Positions 25,275-35,324 are shown, numbered from the stretch's first letter. The stretch: 64,000 bases of DNA from Gemmatimonadota bacterium (GCA_028874335.1 JAPPJY010000077.1:1-64000), one strand, 5' to 3'. Numbers and translations are program-made. The notes: generated by a model from the sequence alone, not told the origin.

Positions 25275-27209
25275 ATGACGTTGGCGTACGGAACCAGAGT
25301 CTGGCGATCCCGCCGTGACTTCATGGCATGCACAGGAAGGAGAATCTCCATACCGGAAAACACCGTCCGTCTCAGGCGGGGGGTCACGGTCGCAGACGAG
25401 ATGGGCAATTGCAGTAAGAACGATCGGGAAGAGGTCTTCCGGCTGCGGCAGGCCCGTAAGGCGTTTCTTGTTCCGTCAATGGGGGCTTCCGGTGCGCTGC
25501 TATGTCCGTACCTCCTTTGTGACCGGGCAGACGGTGAGATGGAGGTCCTGGTAAACGGTCATTCGCTGAGGGTCGGCTGGTCGGGTGACCGCGACTACTG
25601 GCAGGACCGGTGGCGGCCGCTGGAGATTCCGGCCGAATGGCTCAGGCAGGGTCGAAACGAGGTGATTTTCAGGGCCCTGGGCGACGCGGTCTGGACACTT
25701 CTGGTGGAGGAGAGCGTTCAGCCGGGGCGAAGCGCCGTAAGCGAAGACGGCGGTCAGACCTGGCGTACCGAGTCCATAGGCGTCAACGACCGCGCCCGTG
25801 GAGAATACATGGTCCGGCTCTGGCTGGACCAATTTGCTGAATCGGGCGAAATCTGTTCCAATGCCGTCGACTTGCTCGGCCTGGTTTCGGAGGGCGGTAT
25901 TGCCGCCGGGGGTCGCGTGGACGCCATCCGGTTGTCGGCCGACATCCGGACGCCCGAGGGTTGTACCGCGCGACTGCAGTGGCGTGGCGGTCCGTGTCCG
26001 GCTTACTGCCCGAAGACCTGGACGGCGTGGGCGCCGGTATCCGAGTCGATTGTTCCGGGCGGCGCCGTCCGGTTTCTGCAGTGGCGCATCGTCCTGCGGA
26101 CCGATCAGCCGTCGCAGACGCCTGAGGTCGCGGCAGTATCGCTTGCGGTCACGGCACGGGCAGCCAAGCCGGCGGCCCGCATCGTCGGTTCCCAAAACCC
26201 TGCGCTGGTTCGCAGTTCCTACCGGTTTTCGCATCTGCCGGCGGATTCAAAACGGGGACGGATTTTGAGGGACCGCTGGAAACTGGACGATGTCATCCGT
26301 CCCGCGAAATCCGAGTTCGAGGCCTTCCTGCATCTGCGGCAATGGGTGAGGGAGCAGTGGGAGGACGGCTGGAACATGGGTGACATCGACTTCTGCCCTC
26401 CCTGGGACGCCATGGTCATCCTGAGTCTCGCAAGCCGTAAGTTGAGCCTCGGAATGTGTACGCACTATGCGACCGTGATGTCACATTGCACCGCTGCGCT
26501 GGGATTTACAGCGCGAACCCAGATCATGCGTTCACACTGCATCAACGAAGTCTGGTCGAACGAGCACGGCAAGTGGGTGGCCATGGACGTCGGCGGAGAT
26601 TCCAACGACGAGACGAAATTCACGTACCATTTCGAACGCCGGGGCGTGCCGCTCTCGGCGCTGGATGCGCACCGCGCATGGGTGAAACAGGATTTCGCAG
26701 ACGTAAGAATCGTCCCGGAGCCGCCGCCATCGATCGCGGGGAGGTTTCAGGTGTCCGGGCGCTTGAAGTTGTTCGAACGGTTCATGATCTCCCTCCGGAA
26801 CGACGAACTGGAAACCATGGGGCCGGGAGAGCCCGAACATGGAAAGATCTCCTACCATTTTAACAGATATCTGTTCTGGCAGGACGCGGACACCGCCCCG
26901 TTTCCCTGGTTCTCCGAACGCACGGAGCGTCCCGGAGACCTCTACTGGACTCCGAATCGGGCCGAGATTCACCTTCAACAGGCGGACGAACCGGATACGC
27001 TTCGCGTGTCGCTGGATACGGAAACCGCGAATTTGAGAGGTTTCGAGGTGAGTATCGACAGCGGGACCTGGGAGGAAAGAGGGCAGTCCGGCTTCGAGTG
27101 GCGCTTGAACGGGCAGGTGAACACGCTGTCTGTGAGGCCCGTGAATGCATTCGGACGCCGCGGAGCGGAAAGTTCCGTCGTTGTCCGGGCGGTCGGCGCA
27201 TCGGGTTGA
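25275..27209 (+). CDS. Transglutaminase-like domain protein
   Basis: A 644-residue protein. The N-terminal about 300 residues are beta-rich with jelly-roll-like and Ig-like character ([32 protein letters not shown]). From about residue 330 a transglutaminase-like cysteine-protease fold follows: [13 protein letters not shown], the probable nucleophile in [14 protein letters not shown], the histidine in [17 protein letters not shown], and the aspartate in [12 protein letters not shown]. It probably hydrolyses or rearranges peptide or amide bonds. No signal peptide is clear with this start, chosen because GGAGG lies five bases upstream. A CE7 esterase gene follows. Confidence 0.68.
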   Translation: MTLAYGTRVWRSRRDFMACTGRRISIPENTVRLRRGVTVADEMGNCSKNDREEVFRLRQARKAFLVPSMGASGALLCPYLLCDRADGEMEVLVNGHSLRVGWSGDRDYWQDRWRPLEIPAEWLRQGRNEVIFRALGDAVWTLLVEESVQPGRSAVSEDGGQTWRTESIGVNDRARGEYMVRLWLDQFAESGEICSNAVDLLGLVSEGGIAAGGRVDAIRLSADIRTPEGCTARLQWRGGPCPAYCPKTWTAWAPVSESIVPGGAVRFLQWRIVLRTDQPSQTPEVAAVSLAVTARAAKPAARIVGSQNPALVRSSYRFSHLPADSKRGRILRDRWKLDDVIRPAKSEFEAFLHLRQWVREQWEDGWNMGDIDFCPPWDAMVILSLASRKLSLGMCTHYATVMSHCTAALGFTARTQIMRSHCINEVWSNEHGKWVAMDVGGDSNDETKFTYHFERRGVPLSALDAHRAWVKQDFADVRIVPEPPPSIAGRFQVSGRLKLFERFMISLRNDELETMGPGEPEHGKISYHFNRYLFWQDADTAPFPWFSERTERPGDLYWTPNRAEIHLQQADEPDTLRVSLDTETANLRGFEVSIDSGTWEERGQSGFEWRLNGQVNTLSVRPVNAFGRRGAESSVVVRAVGASG

Positions 27210-27234
27210 CCGTTTGCGAACAGACGGAGGTCGC

Positions 27235-28164
27235 ATGGACAGGGCAGCCATTGAAAATTTCGGTACGTCGATGGTGCGCCCCGGCGATTTCGACGCGTTC
27301 TGGGACGACGTGGTCGATGCCGCGGAGCGAATTCCCCTGAATAGCTCCGTGGTACACAGCCGGCTGCGGTCCACGCCCGATGTGGAGGTCTATGACGTCC
27401 ATTTCGACAGCATCGACGGCGTCAGGATCGCGGGCTGGTACTGCCTGCCCGCGAAACGCGAGAGTTCGCTTCCCGCAATTTTCCATGTTCCAGGGTATAT
27501 CGGGGAACCCCGGTTACCGAAACAGGAGGCCCTTGAGGGATACGCGGTTTTCAGCGTCGCCCCGCGGGGAAAACTCAGGAGCAACGGACAGTTCAATCCC
27601 GGATATCCAGGGCTGTTGACGCACAACATCGTGGATCGGAATACCTATTCCTATCGCGGATTTTACGTCGATGCCCTTCGCGGGTTCGACTTTCTGGCCG
27701 GCAGGGAGGAGGTGGATCCGAAGCGGATCGGCGTGACCGGAAGCAGCCAGGGCGGCGGGTTGACGCTTGTGGTTGCCGCGCTGAGGGAACCGAGGGCTGG
27801 GGCCGCGGGTGCGCCCTATCTGTGCGGATTCATGGACGCGATCCAGCTAACGCATACCTATCCCTATCAGGAAATACGCGACTATCTGAGGCTGTATCCC
27901 GAGAGGGAGCCCGCTGTGAGAGAGACGCTCGGGTATTTCGACGGGATTCACTTCGGTCCTCGGATTTCGTGTCCGATTATCGTCAACGTGGGACTTCAGG
28001 ACAATATCTGTCCGCCCGAAACCGGGTACGCGTCCTTCCGTGCGATTGGGTCGAGCAACAAGCGAATGTATGCGTACGACGGCCACGGGCACGATGCGGG
28101 CGTCGTCGAGCACGGCGCCGTGATTCGCGCATTTTTCGAGAGACATCTGAAGAATCACCCTTGA
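27235..28164 (+). CDS. CE7-family acetyl esterase (acetylxylan esterase / cephalosporin-C deacetylase type)
   Basis: A 309-residue alpha/beta hydrolase of the AXE1 family, which removes acetyl groups from xylo-oligosaccharides. It shows the oxyanion region RGKLRSNG, the nucleophile elbow GVTGSSQGGGLTLVV (GxSQGG), the acid in NVGLQDNICPPE and the base in DGHGHDAG. All three triad residues are present. The start at 27235 follows GGAGG. No signal peptide is visible, so it is likely cytosolic and acts on imported oligosaccharides. A diverged copy follows directly. Confidence 0.85.
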   Translation: MDRAAIENFGTSMVRPGDFDAFWDDVVDAAERIPLNSSVVHSRLRSTPDVEVYDVHFDSIDGVRIAGWYCLPAKRESSLPAIFHVPGYIGEPRLPKQEALEGYAVFSVAPRGKLRSNGQFNPGYPGLLTHNIVDRNTYSYRGFYVDALRGFDFLAGREEVDPKRIGVTGSSQGGGLTLVVAALREPRAGAAGAPYLCGFMDAIQLTHTYPYQEIRDYLRLYPEREPAVRETLGYFDGIHFGPRISCPIIVNVGLQDNICPPETGYASFRAIGSSNKRMYAYDGHGHDAGVVEHGAVIRAFFERHLKNHP

Positions 28165-28221
28165 CGGAGAATGCCGGAGGCGGGCCTGCAACCGCCCTCC
28201 GGGATCAAGGAGAACGCGTCG

Positions 28222-29127
28222 ATGCACGATCGATTCCAGCCGACGACGGCCATGCCCGATGATTTCGATGCCTACTGGCGTCGCACGATGGAAGCGCTGG
28301 ACGCCACCCCGATGGCGCCCGAAGCGGATATCATGCCCATCCGGTGTACCGATTTCTCCACGACTTACGGGGTGCGCTTCACGAGCATCGGGCCGTACCG
28401 GCTGTTCGGCTATCTGAACATTCCCCACGGGGACGGTCCATTCCCAACACTGGTTTATTTCACGCGCCTTCAGAGCGTGGTGGAGCCGCTTCCGCAGGGC
28501 GACGCAATCGAGAAACTGGGGCGGTTCCTCGTATTTTCGATGGCGGCCAGGGGACAGCGCAATGCCGACAAGCCGTATGCGGCTTCGTTCCCCGGTCTGT
28601 TCGTGGACGGAATCGAAGACCCTGACGCTTACGTCCTGCGGGGGATCGTGGCCGATTGCTGCCGGGCGATGGACTATGTGCTTACCCGCCCGGAAGCGGA
28701 CCGGAGCCGGATCGTGGGGATCGGGCAGAACGAGATGCCGCTGCTGACCGAGGCGTTGCGCGGTGGAATGACGCACCTTGTCGCTTCTCCGTCCTTCTTC
28801 TACGGCACCATGGACCGGGCGGGGGGCACGGAGAGCTATCCGTTGGAGGAGGTCAACGAGTACTTGCGCCAATTCCCCGACCGCCGCGACCGGGTCGCGC
28901 GCACGGTTTCCTATTTCGACCCCATGTTTTTTGCGCCGCGGATCACGACGCCGACCCTGTTGTGGGGCGGCCGGCAACTGCTCGGGGCGATGGCTGACGC
29001 CATGCCGGGCGCCGCGGAGATCCGTACCTCGGAACATTCCCGCTACAAGGACGGCGTCTTTCAGGAGCGATGGATCGCCCGAAATCTGGGACTGAAGGAC
29101 GTCATTCTGCCCGCCCACTGGCAGTAG
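28222..29127 (+). CDS. CE7-esterase-like protein without the catalytic triad
   Basis: A 301-residue paralogue of the gene before it, aligned along its whole length (DDFDAYWRRTMEALDATP, then YRLFGYLNIPHGDGPFPTL, PDAYVLRGIVADCCRAMDY, VSYFDPMFFAPRITTPTL). The nucleophile elbow reads IVGIGQNEMPLL, with glycine in place of serine. The acid position in the neighbour (GLQDN) is GGRQL here, and the histidine segment GHDAG is replaced by RYKDG. It therefore looks catalytically dead as an esterase and may bind ligand, regulate its neighbour or have another function. AAGGAGA precedes the ATG at 28222. Confidence 0.78.
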   Translation: MHDRFQPTTAMPDDFDAYWRRTMEALDATPMAPEADIMPIRCTDFSTTYGVRFTSIGPYRLFGYLNIPHGDGPFPTLVYFTRLQSVVEPLPQGDAIEKLGRFLVFSMAARGQRNADKPYAASFPGLFVDGIEDPDAYVLRGIVADCCRAMDYVLTRPEADRSRIVGIGQNEMPLLTEALRGGMTHLVASPSFFYGTMDRAGGTESYPLEEVNEYLRQFPDRRDRVARTVSYFDPMFFAPRITTPTLLWGGRQLLGAMADAMPGAAEIRTSEHSRYKDGVFQERWIARNLGLKDVILPAHWQ

Positions 29128-29176
29128 GGCGTTGGCCCGCACCGGGAAGGCGGACGCGGGTTTCGGAATTCACGAG

Positions 29177-29362
29177 ATGCTGTTTTAAAATTACCGGTGA
29201 GTTCCCGAGCGCGAGCGAAAGAGTGGCGGTCAAGGCGGGAAAATCCGCCCATATTTAATGTATCGTGGCTGCGCGCCCCTCGCCACTCTTGGGTGGATTT
29301 GACCAACGCCGACCGGCGCTTTTGCAGCCGCGCGAAGACCGCTGGGAATTTTAAGACAGCTT
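29177..29362 (+). mobile_element. Repeat A, copy 3 (186-bp MITE-like element)
   Basis: The copy is almost identical to 18564-18749 and has the same length. The left end reads ATGCTGTTTTAAAATT and the right end AATTTTAAGACAGCTT, forming 14- to 16-base inverted ends. It lies between the CE7-like gene and an aminotransferase, in the same orientation as the other copies. Confidence 0.85.
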
Positions 29363-29387
29363 CTGAGGTCAGCCGGGGAACGGAACG

Positions 29388-30578
29388 ATGGATATCGGCA
29401 GGATCAGGTCGGACTTTCCGGCGTTGGAAAATTTCGTATGGTTTCAGAACGGTGGCGTGAGCATTACCCCGGCGCCCGTGGCTGAAGCGCATATCGGACT
29501 GATGCGTGAACTTTGGGAACGCGGTCCAATGCACATAGCCTTTCCGGACGAGGAATTTCCCCGTCGTGAGCGGACCAGGGCGCAGCTGGCGGCATTCTTC
29601 GGCGTTGCGCCCGGCGACCTGGCCTTGATGCGCGGCGTGAGCGAAGCGTTCCAGACCGTCATACGCGGCCTGGACTGGCGCCCCGGTGACCGCATCCTGA
29701 TTTCGGAAGAAGAAGAGGTGGCGCTGCTGGTGCCGTGCCTGCATTTGCGCGACCTGTACGGCGTTGTGGTGGACAAGGTACCTCTGGTGGACGATCAGGA
29801 CGAGCAGGTCGAGGCGGTCGTCGCGCGTATCACTGAGCGCACTCGTCTCGTCAGCCTCAGCCATGTCATTTCCGAAACCGGGTACCGTCTGCCCGCCGAA
29901 CGGATTTGTGCCGCCGCAAGGGAGCGCGGCGTTATCAGTTTTCTGGACATGGCGCATTCCGCAGGATTGTACCCGATCGATCTGAACGGACTGGGCTGCG
30001 ATTTCGCCGGAATTCTCTCCTACAAGTGGATGTATTCGCCTTACGCCGCCGGGGCCCTTTACGCGAGAAAGGGCAGCCGGGATCAGATCCGCGTTACCTA
30101 TGCCGGCGGGCGCGCGCAGGCGTGGGTGGACTTTCGGGAAGATCGATTCGCACTCAAGGAAAGTACGGAGCGGTTTGAGTTCGGACCATGGTCATGGCCG
30201 CTGGTTCACGCGTGGGCCGTTGCGGTGGAATACCTTACGGGCATCGGACTTGAGGCGGTCTGGGCGCGTACCGCCACGCTGACGACCCGTTTGAAGCAGG
30301 GGCTGAACGAGATTCAGGGCGTCAGGCTGTTTACGCCTGTGTCTCCAGGACAGTCTGCCGCCCTGGTCGCATTCAACCTGGATGGATGGCAGCCCCCGGA
30401 CGTGAGGGATGCACTCAGGAGACGCTGGCGAATTGTCGTCAAGGCGTTTGACACAACGCGGCGCGGCCTGCGCGCCAGCGTGCCCTTCTTCCTCCTGGAA
30501 GAGGAGATCGACCTGCTGCTGAGTTCGCTGGCCGTATTGGCCTCAGAGGGTCCGGGGCCATCGGCAAAGAGCGGGTAG
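29388..30578 (+). CDS. Class V aminotransferase-fold PLP enzyme
   Basis: A 396-residue PLP enzyme of the cysteine desulfurase/isopenicillin-N-epimerase group. It has VWFQNGGVSITPAPV at the start, TRGVSEAFQ-like MRGVSEAFQTVI near residue 85, LVSLSHVISETGYRLP, the cofactor aspartate in FLDMAHSAGLYPIDL, and the Schiff-base lysine in LSYKWMYSPYAAGALY. No sulfur-acceptor cysteine loop of desulfurases is obvious. It may be a lyase, epimerase or aminotransferase; the substrate is not readable. A hydroxyacid dehydrogenase follows 82 bases downstream. Confidence 0.82.
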   Translation: MDIGRIRSDFPALENFVWFQNGGVSITPAPVAEAHIGLMRELWERGPMHIAFPDEEFPRRERTRAQLAAFFGVAPGDLALMRGVSEAFQTVIRGLDWRPGDRILISEEEEVALLVPCLHLRDLYGVVVDKVPLVDDQDEQVEAVVARITERTRLVSLSHVISETGYRLPAERICAAARERGVISFLDMAHSAGLYPIDLNGLGCDFAGILSYKWMYSPYAAGALYARKGSRDQIRVTYAGGRAQAWVDFREDRFALKESTERFEFGPWSWPLVHAWAVAVEYLTGIGLEAVWARTATLTTRLKQGLNEIQGVRLFTPVSPGQSAALVAFNLDGWQPPDVRDALRRRWRIVVKAFDTTRRGLRASVPFFLLEEEIDLLLSSLAVLASEGPGPSAKSG

Positions 30579-30660
30579 GCGCCCCCGCACGTTCACCGCG
30601 CGCTTGCCTGCGCCTTGCCGCGCCCGTGTCGTAGGAACAGGAAACACTGGAGGGTTTGAA

Positions 30661-31626
30661 ATGGAAGAGGGCACTGTCAGGATGGTGGTCCCGGGAGACG
30701 ATCCCGTGATGATCGCCGGTTCCGGGCATCTGGACCGCCTCGCGCCATACGGACAGGTGGTTCTGTACGACTCGAGGCCGGAGTCGACCGCCGAGAAAGT
30801 CCAGCGCGCGCAGGGTGCGGGCGTCATCATAAACACGCGAGGGGTCGTTTCCTGGGGGCGGGAGGAATTCGAACGGCTGCCCGGTCTGCGGATGATAACG
30901 AGTTGCTCGATCGGCACCGACATGTTCGACCTGGAAGCCGCCCGCGAGCACGGGATTGTGATCTGCAACCAGCCGGGACGGACGGCGCCGGTGGTGGCCG
31001 AGCACATGTTCGGACTGATGTTCGCCGCGGCGAAACGCGCGGCGTTCTTCACGAAGCGCATGCAGGCGGGCGAGTGGCCCAGGATGGATGGCATCTACCT
31101 GCAGGGCAAGGTACTGGGCATTGTGGGCGCAGGGAATAGCGGGGCCGAGATGGCCAGGCTCGGTCGCGCCATCGGGATGGAAGTCATTGCGTGGACGTAC
31201 CACCCGTCTCCCCAACGGGCCGAAAGGCTGGGCGTGCGTTTCGTAGCGCTGGATGAGTTGCTTTCGGAGGCCGACGTCGTCAGCATGCACGTCGCGCTGA
31301 CTGAAGACAGTCGCGGTATGATCGGCTCGCGGGAATTCGGTCTGATGAAAGACGGCGCCATTCTGGTGAACGGCGCGCGGGGACCGGTGGTCGATACGGA
31401 CGCGCTCGTTGCCGCGCTCCGCTCCGGGCGTCTGGCTGGAGCAGCCATCGACGTGTACGACGAAGAGCCGGTGCCGCCGTCTCATCCGTTGCTGTCCTGC
31501 GAGCAAGTGGTGTTGACGCCTCACTGCGCCGATATGACCCCGGAAGGGGTCGACCTGCTGAACGGCGGCGCCGTGGAAAATGTCATTGCATTTCTGGAGG
31601 GTCGCCCGCGCAACCGGGTGACATAG
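30661..31626 (+). CDS. D-isomer-specific 2-hydroxyacid dehydrogenase
   Basis: A 321-residue NAD-dependent enzyme of the phosphoglycerate/glyoxylate reductase family. It contains the Rossmann motif LGIVGAGNSGAEMARLG near residue 160, the catalytic arginine in LVNGARGPVVDTDAL, glutamate in DVYDEEPVPPSHPL, and histidine in VLTPHCADMTPEG. SCSIGTDMFDLEAA is the substrate-binding lid segment. GGAGG precedes the ATG at 30661. Position between an aminotransferase and a CehA/McbA protein suggests conversion of an oxo acid, but the substrate is unknown. Confidence 0.88.
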   Translation: MEEGTVRMVVPGDDPVMIAGSGHLDRLAPYGQVVLYDSRPESTAEKVQRAQGAGVIINTRGVVSWGREEFERLPGLRMITSCSIGTDMFDLEAAREHGIVICNQPGRTAPVVAEHMFGLMFAAAKRAAFFTKRMQAGEWPRMDGIYLQGKVLGIVGAGNSGAEMARLGRAIGMEVIAWTYHPSPQRAERLGVRFVALDELLSEADVVSMHVALTEDSRGMIGSREFGLMKDGAILVNGARGPVVDTDALVAALRSGRLAGAAIDVYDEEPVPPSHPLLSCEQVVLTPHCADMTPEGVDLLNGGAVENVIAFLEGRPRNRVT

Positions 31627-31646
31627 ACTCGAAGGAAACCAACGGC

Positions 31647-34163
31647 ATGGGGGAGTCCGGTATGGATGCGTACGAACCGCTGAATCTGTCCGGCATGTGC
31701 AACGCCGGACCGGAGCATCTCGGCGAGGGATCGGATGTCTCTGCGGGTGTCCGGTACTACCAGGGGCTGCCGTTTCTGATTGGTCGCGCCGACACGGAAG
31801 CAGGGCCCTGTCTGCTGGGTTTCGGCGAGGGATTTGAGGATCACCCAACCTCCATTCCGGTTGAAAAGACGTCGCGGCGCGTCATCGTGGCGCACCGGCT
31901 GCTCGATTCGCGGATTCCGGACAATGGTCCGATCGGCGAACGCGTGGCTGAATACCGATTCCATCTGGAAGGCGGCGTCGTTGTTCCGGCTCCCATCCGG
32001 GACCGGTTCGAGATCGGCGCCGTTCCGGCGACGGCAGGGCTACCGTTCGTGGCGGTCCAGGACCGGACCGACGGCATGCTCCCGCGCCACGAGGGACGGT
32101 GGGGAGACGCAGGACGCCGGCAGACCGAGGCGTTCCAGGGGAGATCGCGGGACTTTACGCTCTGGGTCTGGGAGAATCCGCACCCGAATCGAGTCATCGA
32201 ACGGCTCGAGGTGATCCCGGCGGGTCCCAGGTTCGTCATCGGCGGCGTCACGCTGGGCCACGCCGACGAGCATCCGTTTTCGCGGGAGGCGCCGAGGGAG
32301 GTGCTGATTACGCTGCCGGAGCGCGAGGACGCCGAAAAGCCGTTCGACCTGGACGTAAAGGTGGACCGGGGCATTGCCACGTACCCCTTTCCGCTGCCGG
32401 CGCAGTCGTCGGAAGCGTTCCTGAGGGACAGCAGGAAGGGCTGGGGGGAACCACAGAATCCGTCGAGCAGTCCCGCCTACGTGGAGGTGGCCGCGATTCC
32501 CTCGGCAACGGTGACGGTGACGCAGGGCTCCGAGACCCTCGGCGCCGTCCGTTGGGGAGAGTTGGAAGAGCAGGGAAGCCTCGAGACCCGGGCATTGAAG
32601 GTCGAAGTCGTGAACCGCGGCCGCAACTGGGTGCACACCCGTGTGGTGGACGACGAGACGGGGCAACCCGTACCGTGCCGGGTGCACTTCCGGTCGCCCG
32701 AGGGGATACCCTACGCGCCGCACGGTCACCATCCGCACGTGAATTCCAACCAGGACACCTGGCATATCGACGTGGGCGGCGACGTCCGGCTGGGTCAGAT
32801 CACGTACGCGTACACGGACGGCACCTGTCAGGGCTGGCTGCCGAGGGGCAAGGTCATCGTGGATGTGGCGCGGGGATTCGAATACGAACCGTTACGCGCC
32901 GCGGTGGAGATCAGACCCGGGCAACGGGAACTGGAACTGCGGCTGAAACGCTGGTGCCGCATGAATGAGGCGAGGTGGTTCAGCGGGGATTCGCACGTGC
33001 ACTTTCTCTCCACGCAGGGAAGCCACACCGAGGCCCAGGGAGAGGATCTCAATGTTGTCAATCTGCTGCCTTCGCAGTGGGGCAACCTCTTTACGAGCAC
33101 CGAGGAGTTTACCGGCAGGGCGAGCGTGTCGCCGGACGGGAGCAGCATTGTCTACGTCGGTTCCGAAAACAGGCAGCATTTTCTGGGGCACCTGATTCTG
33201 CTCGGTCTGAAAGAGACCGTGATGCCCTGGTGTTCCGACGGACCGGGAGAAGCCGAGATGGGCGGGACCCTCGAAGTGACGATGTCGGATTGGGCGGACC
33301 GGTGTCACGCGCAGGGCGGAACCGTCGTCATTCCCCATCTGCCCAATCCCAACGGCGAACCCGCGACGCTCATCGCCACGGGCCGGGCCGATGCGGTTGA
33401 GATGCTCAGGCATACCGCGTACAATCATCACGAATACTATCGTTATCTCAACAGCGGGTACAGGCTGCCGCTAGTGGGCGGCACCGACAAGATGAGCAGC
33501 GACGTGCCGGTGGGCATTTACAGGACGTATGTGAGAATTCCCGAAGACGAGCCGTTCAACTACGAAGCCTGGTGCAGGAACATGGCCGCCGGACGGACCT
33601 TTCACAGCGGGGGTCCGATCATCCGGTTCACGGTGGACGGCCACGAAATCGGCGACACGATCGGACTCCCGGGTAACGGGGGTACGGTCGAAGCCGTTGC
33701 GGAGGCCGAAAGCGTACTGCCCATCCATACGCTTCAGATCGTACAGAACGGGCGGGTCGTTGCTTCGACGGAAGAGTCCGGGGGCACGCGAAAGCTGCGT
33801 CTGAAAGCGGATATCGACGTGGGCGCGCACTCGTGGCTGGCAGCGCGCTGCGGGGGGCCGGGTTACTACGAGGCGGTACCGCACCTGGACGGCTGGGGTC
33901 GCGGGATCATGGCGCATACCTCCCCGGTCTACATTGCCTGCGGCGGCGAATGGTGGATGTTCGATTCTGACACGGCGAGGTATATGTTGACGCTGGTGGA
34001 CGGCTGTCTATCGTACATGCAGCTCAACAGCCGGCAGCACAGGCCGGGCGAGGTCACCCACCACCACGGGGAGGAGGACCACATGGCATACCTTGAACGG
34101 CCGTTTCTGGAGGCGAGGGAGGCCATCCATCGCAGGATGCACCGGCACGGGGTCCCCCACTAG
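31647..34163 (+). CDS. CehA/McbA-family PHP metallohydrolase (paralogue 1)
   Basis: An 838-residue protein. The first about 430 residues form several beta-rich domains, including a carboxypeptidase-regulatory-like domain (PVPCRVHFRSPEGIPYAPHG, YTDGTCQGWLPRG). The C-terminal half is a PHP-type metal-dependent hydrolase: WFSGDSHVHFLSTQGSH (HxH), GEDLNVVNLLPSQWG, TVVIPHLPNPNGE, and LPLVGGTDKMSSDV (metal aspartate). It ends in a histidine-rich tail (THHHGEEDHM). Characterised members hydrolyse carbamates and phosphodiesters; the substrate here is unknown. An ATG at 31662 is an equally good start. It has a close paralogue at 36660. Confidence 0.8.
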   Translation: MGESGMDAYEPLNLSGMCNAGPEHLGEGSDVSAGVRYYQGLPFLIGRADTEAGPCLLGFGEGFEDHPTSIPVEKTSRRVIVAHRLLDSRIPDNGPIGERVAEYRFHLEGGVVVPAPIRDRFEIGAVPATAGLPFVAVQDRTDGMLPRHEGRWGDAGRRQTEAFQGRSRDFTLWVWENPHPNRVIERLEVIPAGPRFVIGGVTLGHADEHPFSREAPREVLITLPEREDAEKPFDLDVKVDRGIATYPFPLPAQSSEAFLRDSRKGWGEPQNPSSSPAYVEVAAIPSATVTVTQGSETLGAVRWGELEEQGSLETRALKVEVVNRGRNWVHTRVVDDETGQPVPCRVHFRSPEGIPYAPHGHHPHVNSNQDTWHIDVGGDVRLGQITYAYTDGTCQGWLPRGKVIVDVARGFEYEPLRAAVEIRPGQRELELRLKRWCRMNEARWFSGDSHVHFLSTQGSHTEAQGEDLNVVNLLPSQWGNLFTSTEEFTGRASVSPDGSSIVYVGSENRQHFLGHLILLGLKETVMPWCSDGPGEAEMGGTLEVTMSDWADRCHAQGGTVVIPHLPNPNGEPATLIATGRADAVEMLRHTAYNHHEYYRYLNSGYRLPLVGGTDKMSSDVPVGIYRTYVRIPEDEPFNYEAWCRNMAAGRTFHSGGPIIRFTVDGHEIGDTIGLPGNGGTVEAVAEAESVLPIHTLQIVQNGRVVASTEESGGTRKLRLKADIDVGAHSWLAARCGGPGYYEAVPHLDGWGRGIMAHTSPVYIACGGEWWMFDSDTARYMLTLVDGCLSYMQLNSRQHRPGEVTHHHGEEDHMAYLERPFLEAREAIHRRMHRHGVPH

Positions 34164-34204
34164 AGGACAGTCCGGAACGGTCGGTACGGCGACGCGAAGA
34201 AGAG

Positions 34205-35287
34205 CTATTTCGCCTGCAGATATCCTTCTGCCGCAAGCAGTTCAGCCATGAGAATGGCGCCGCCCGCCGCACCCCGAACGGTGTTGTGGCTCAGTGCGAT
34301 GAATCTGTAATCGAAAAGGTTGTCGTCCCGCAGCCTGCCGAGCGTAACGCCCATGCCGTTCCCCGCGTCCCGGTCCAACCGGGTCTGGGGCCTGTCTTCT
34401 TCATCGAAATAGGTCAGGAACGGTTTTGGCGAAGAAGGCAGCGCGGCCGCCTTCGGGTCCCCCTGAAAGTTCCGCCAGGAATCGATGACCTGCTCCCGGG
34501 AGGGCTTCCGTTCGAACGACACCGACGTGGCGGCCATGTGTCCGTCGCTGACAGGTACGCGGATGCACTGTGCTGAAATTGCCGGGCCGCTGGCGTTCCG
34601 GATTTCACCGTCATGGATCTCACCCCAGATTTTCAGCGGTTCCATCGCGCTCTTTTCCTCTTCTCCTCCGATGAAGGGGATGATATTGTCCTCCATTTCC
34701 GGCCACGACTGAAAGGTCTTTCCGGCGCCGGATATGGCCTGGTAGGTGCATACGGATGCACTATGGGGTCCGAATTCCGCAAGCGCCTCGAAAGCAGGAA
34801 CGTAGGGCTGTATCGAGCAGTTGGGCTTGACGGCGACGAAGCCCGAACGCGTGCCCAGGCGTTTCCGCTGCGCCTCGATGACGGCCACGTGTTCCGCGTT
34901 GATCTCGGGCATGAGCATCGGCACGTCGGGCGTCCACCGGTGGGCGGAGTTGTTGGACGCCACGGGCGTTTCCCGTCTGGCATAGGCGTCCTCGAGATTG
35001 CGGATGTCCTCCTTTTCCATATCCAGCGCCGAACAGACGAAATCGGCCTCGCCGGCAATCGCGTCGACTTCGTTGACGTTCCTGACCGTCAGATCGGCGA
35101 TGTCCGCCGGGATGTCCGAGTCAAGGGTCCAGCGGCCGGCGACCGCTTCGGCGTACGACTTCCCCGCGGACCGCGGGCTGGCCGCCACCGCCGAGACTTC
35201 GAACCAGGGATGGTCTTCCAGGAGTGAAACGAAGCGCTGACCGACCATGCCGGTCGCGCCCAGAACGCCTGCTTTGAGCTTTCTCAT
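34205..35287 (-). CDS. asd: Aspartate-semialdehyde dehydrogenase
   Basis: A 360-residue NADP-dependent enzyme reducing aspartyl phosphate to the semialdehyde for lysine, threonine and methionine synthesis. It starts MRKLKAGVLGATGMVGQRFV and carries the nucleophile in AVKPNCSIQPYVPA, then TYQAISGAGKTFQSWPEM, and GHMAATSVSF with the catalytic histidine near the C-terminal part. The length and sequence pattern are of the archaeal/fungal-type ASADH rather than the E. coli type. AAGGAA precedes the ATG. A lysine riboswitch and terminator lie in its leader, so expression should fall when lysine is abundant. Confidence 0.93.
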   Translation of the reverse strand: MRKLKAGVLGATGMVGQRFVSLLEDHPWFEVSAVAASPRSAGKSYAEAVAGRWTLDSDIPADIADLTVRNVNEVDAIAGEADFVCSALDMEKEDIRNLEDAYARRETPVASNNSAHRWTPDVPMLMPEINAEHVAVIEAQRKRLGTRSGFVAVKPNCSIQPYVPAFEALAEFGPHSASVCTYQAISGAGKTFQSWPEMEDNIIPFIGGEEEKSAMEPLKIWGEIHDGEIRNASGPAISAQCIRVPVSDGHMAATSVSFERKPSREQVIDSWRNFQGDPKAAALPSSPKPFLTYFDEEDRPQTRLDRDAGNGMGVTLGRLRDDNLFDYRFIALSHNTVRGAAGGAILMAELLAAEGYLQAK

Positions 35288-35324
35288 TTCCGTTCCTTCT
35301 TGGAGTGAGGGTTGTCGGTGGCAC

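Noticed and set aside
27847..29142. Minus-strand open frame of 431 codons
   Set aside because: Antisense shadow of the two CE7 genes, with no start signal or recognisable domain.
30439..31848. Minus-strand open frame of 469 codons
   Set aside because: It lies opposite the well-supported hydroxyacid dehydrogenase and neighbouring gene ends; low-complexity, arginine- and histidine-rich translation without motifs.
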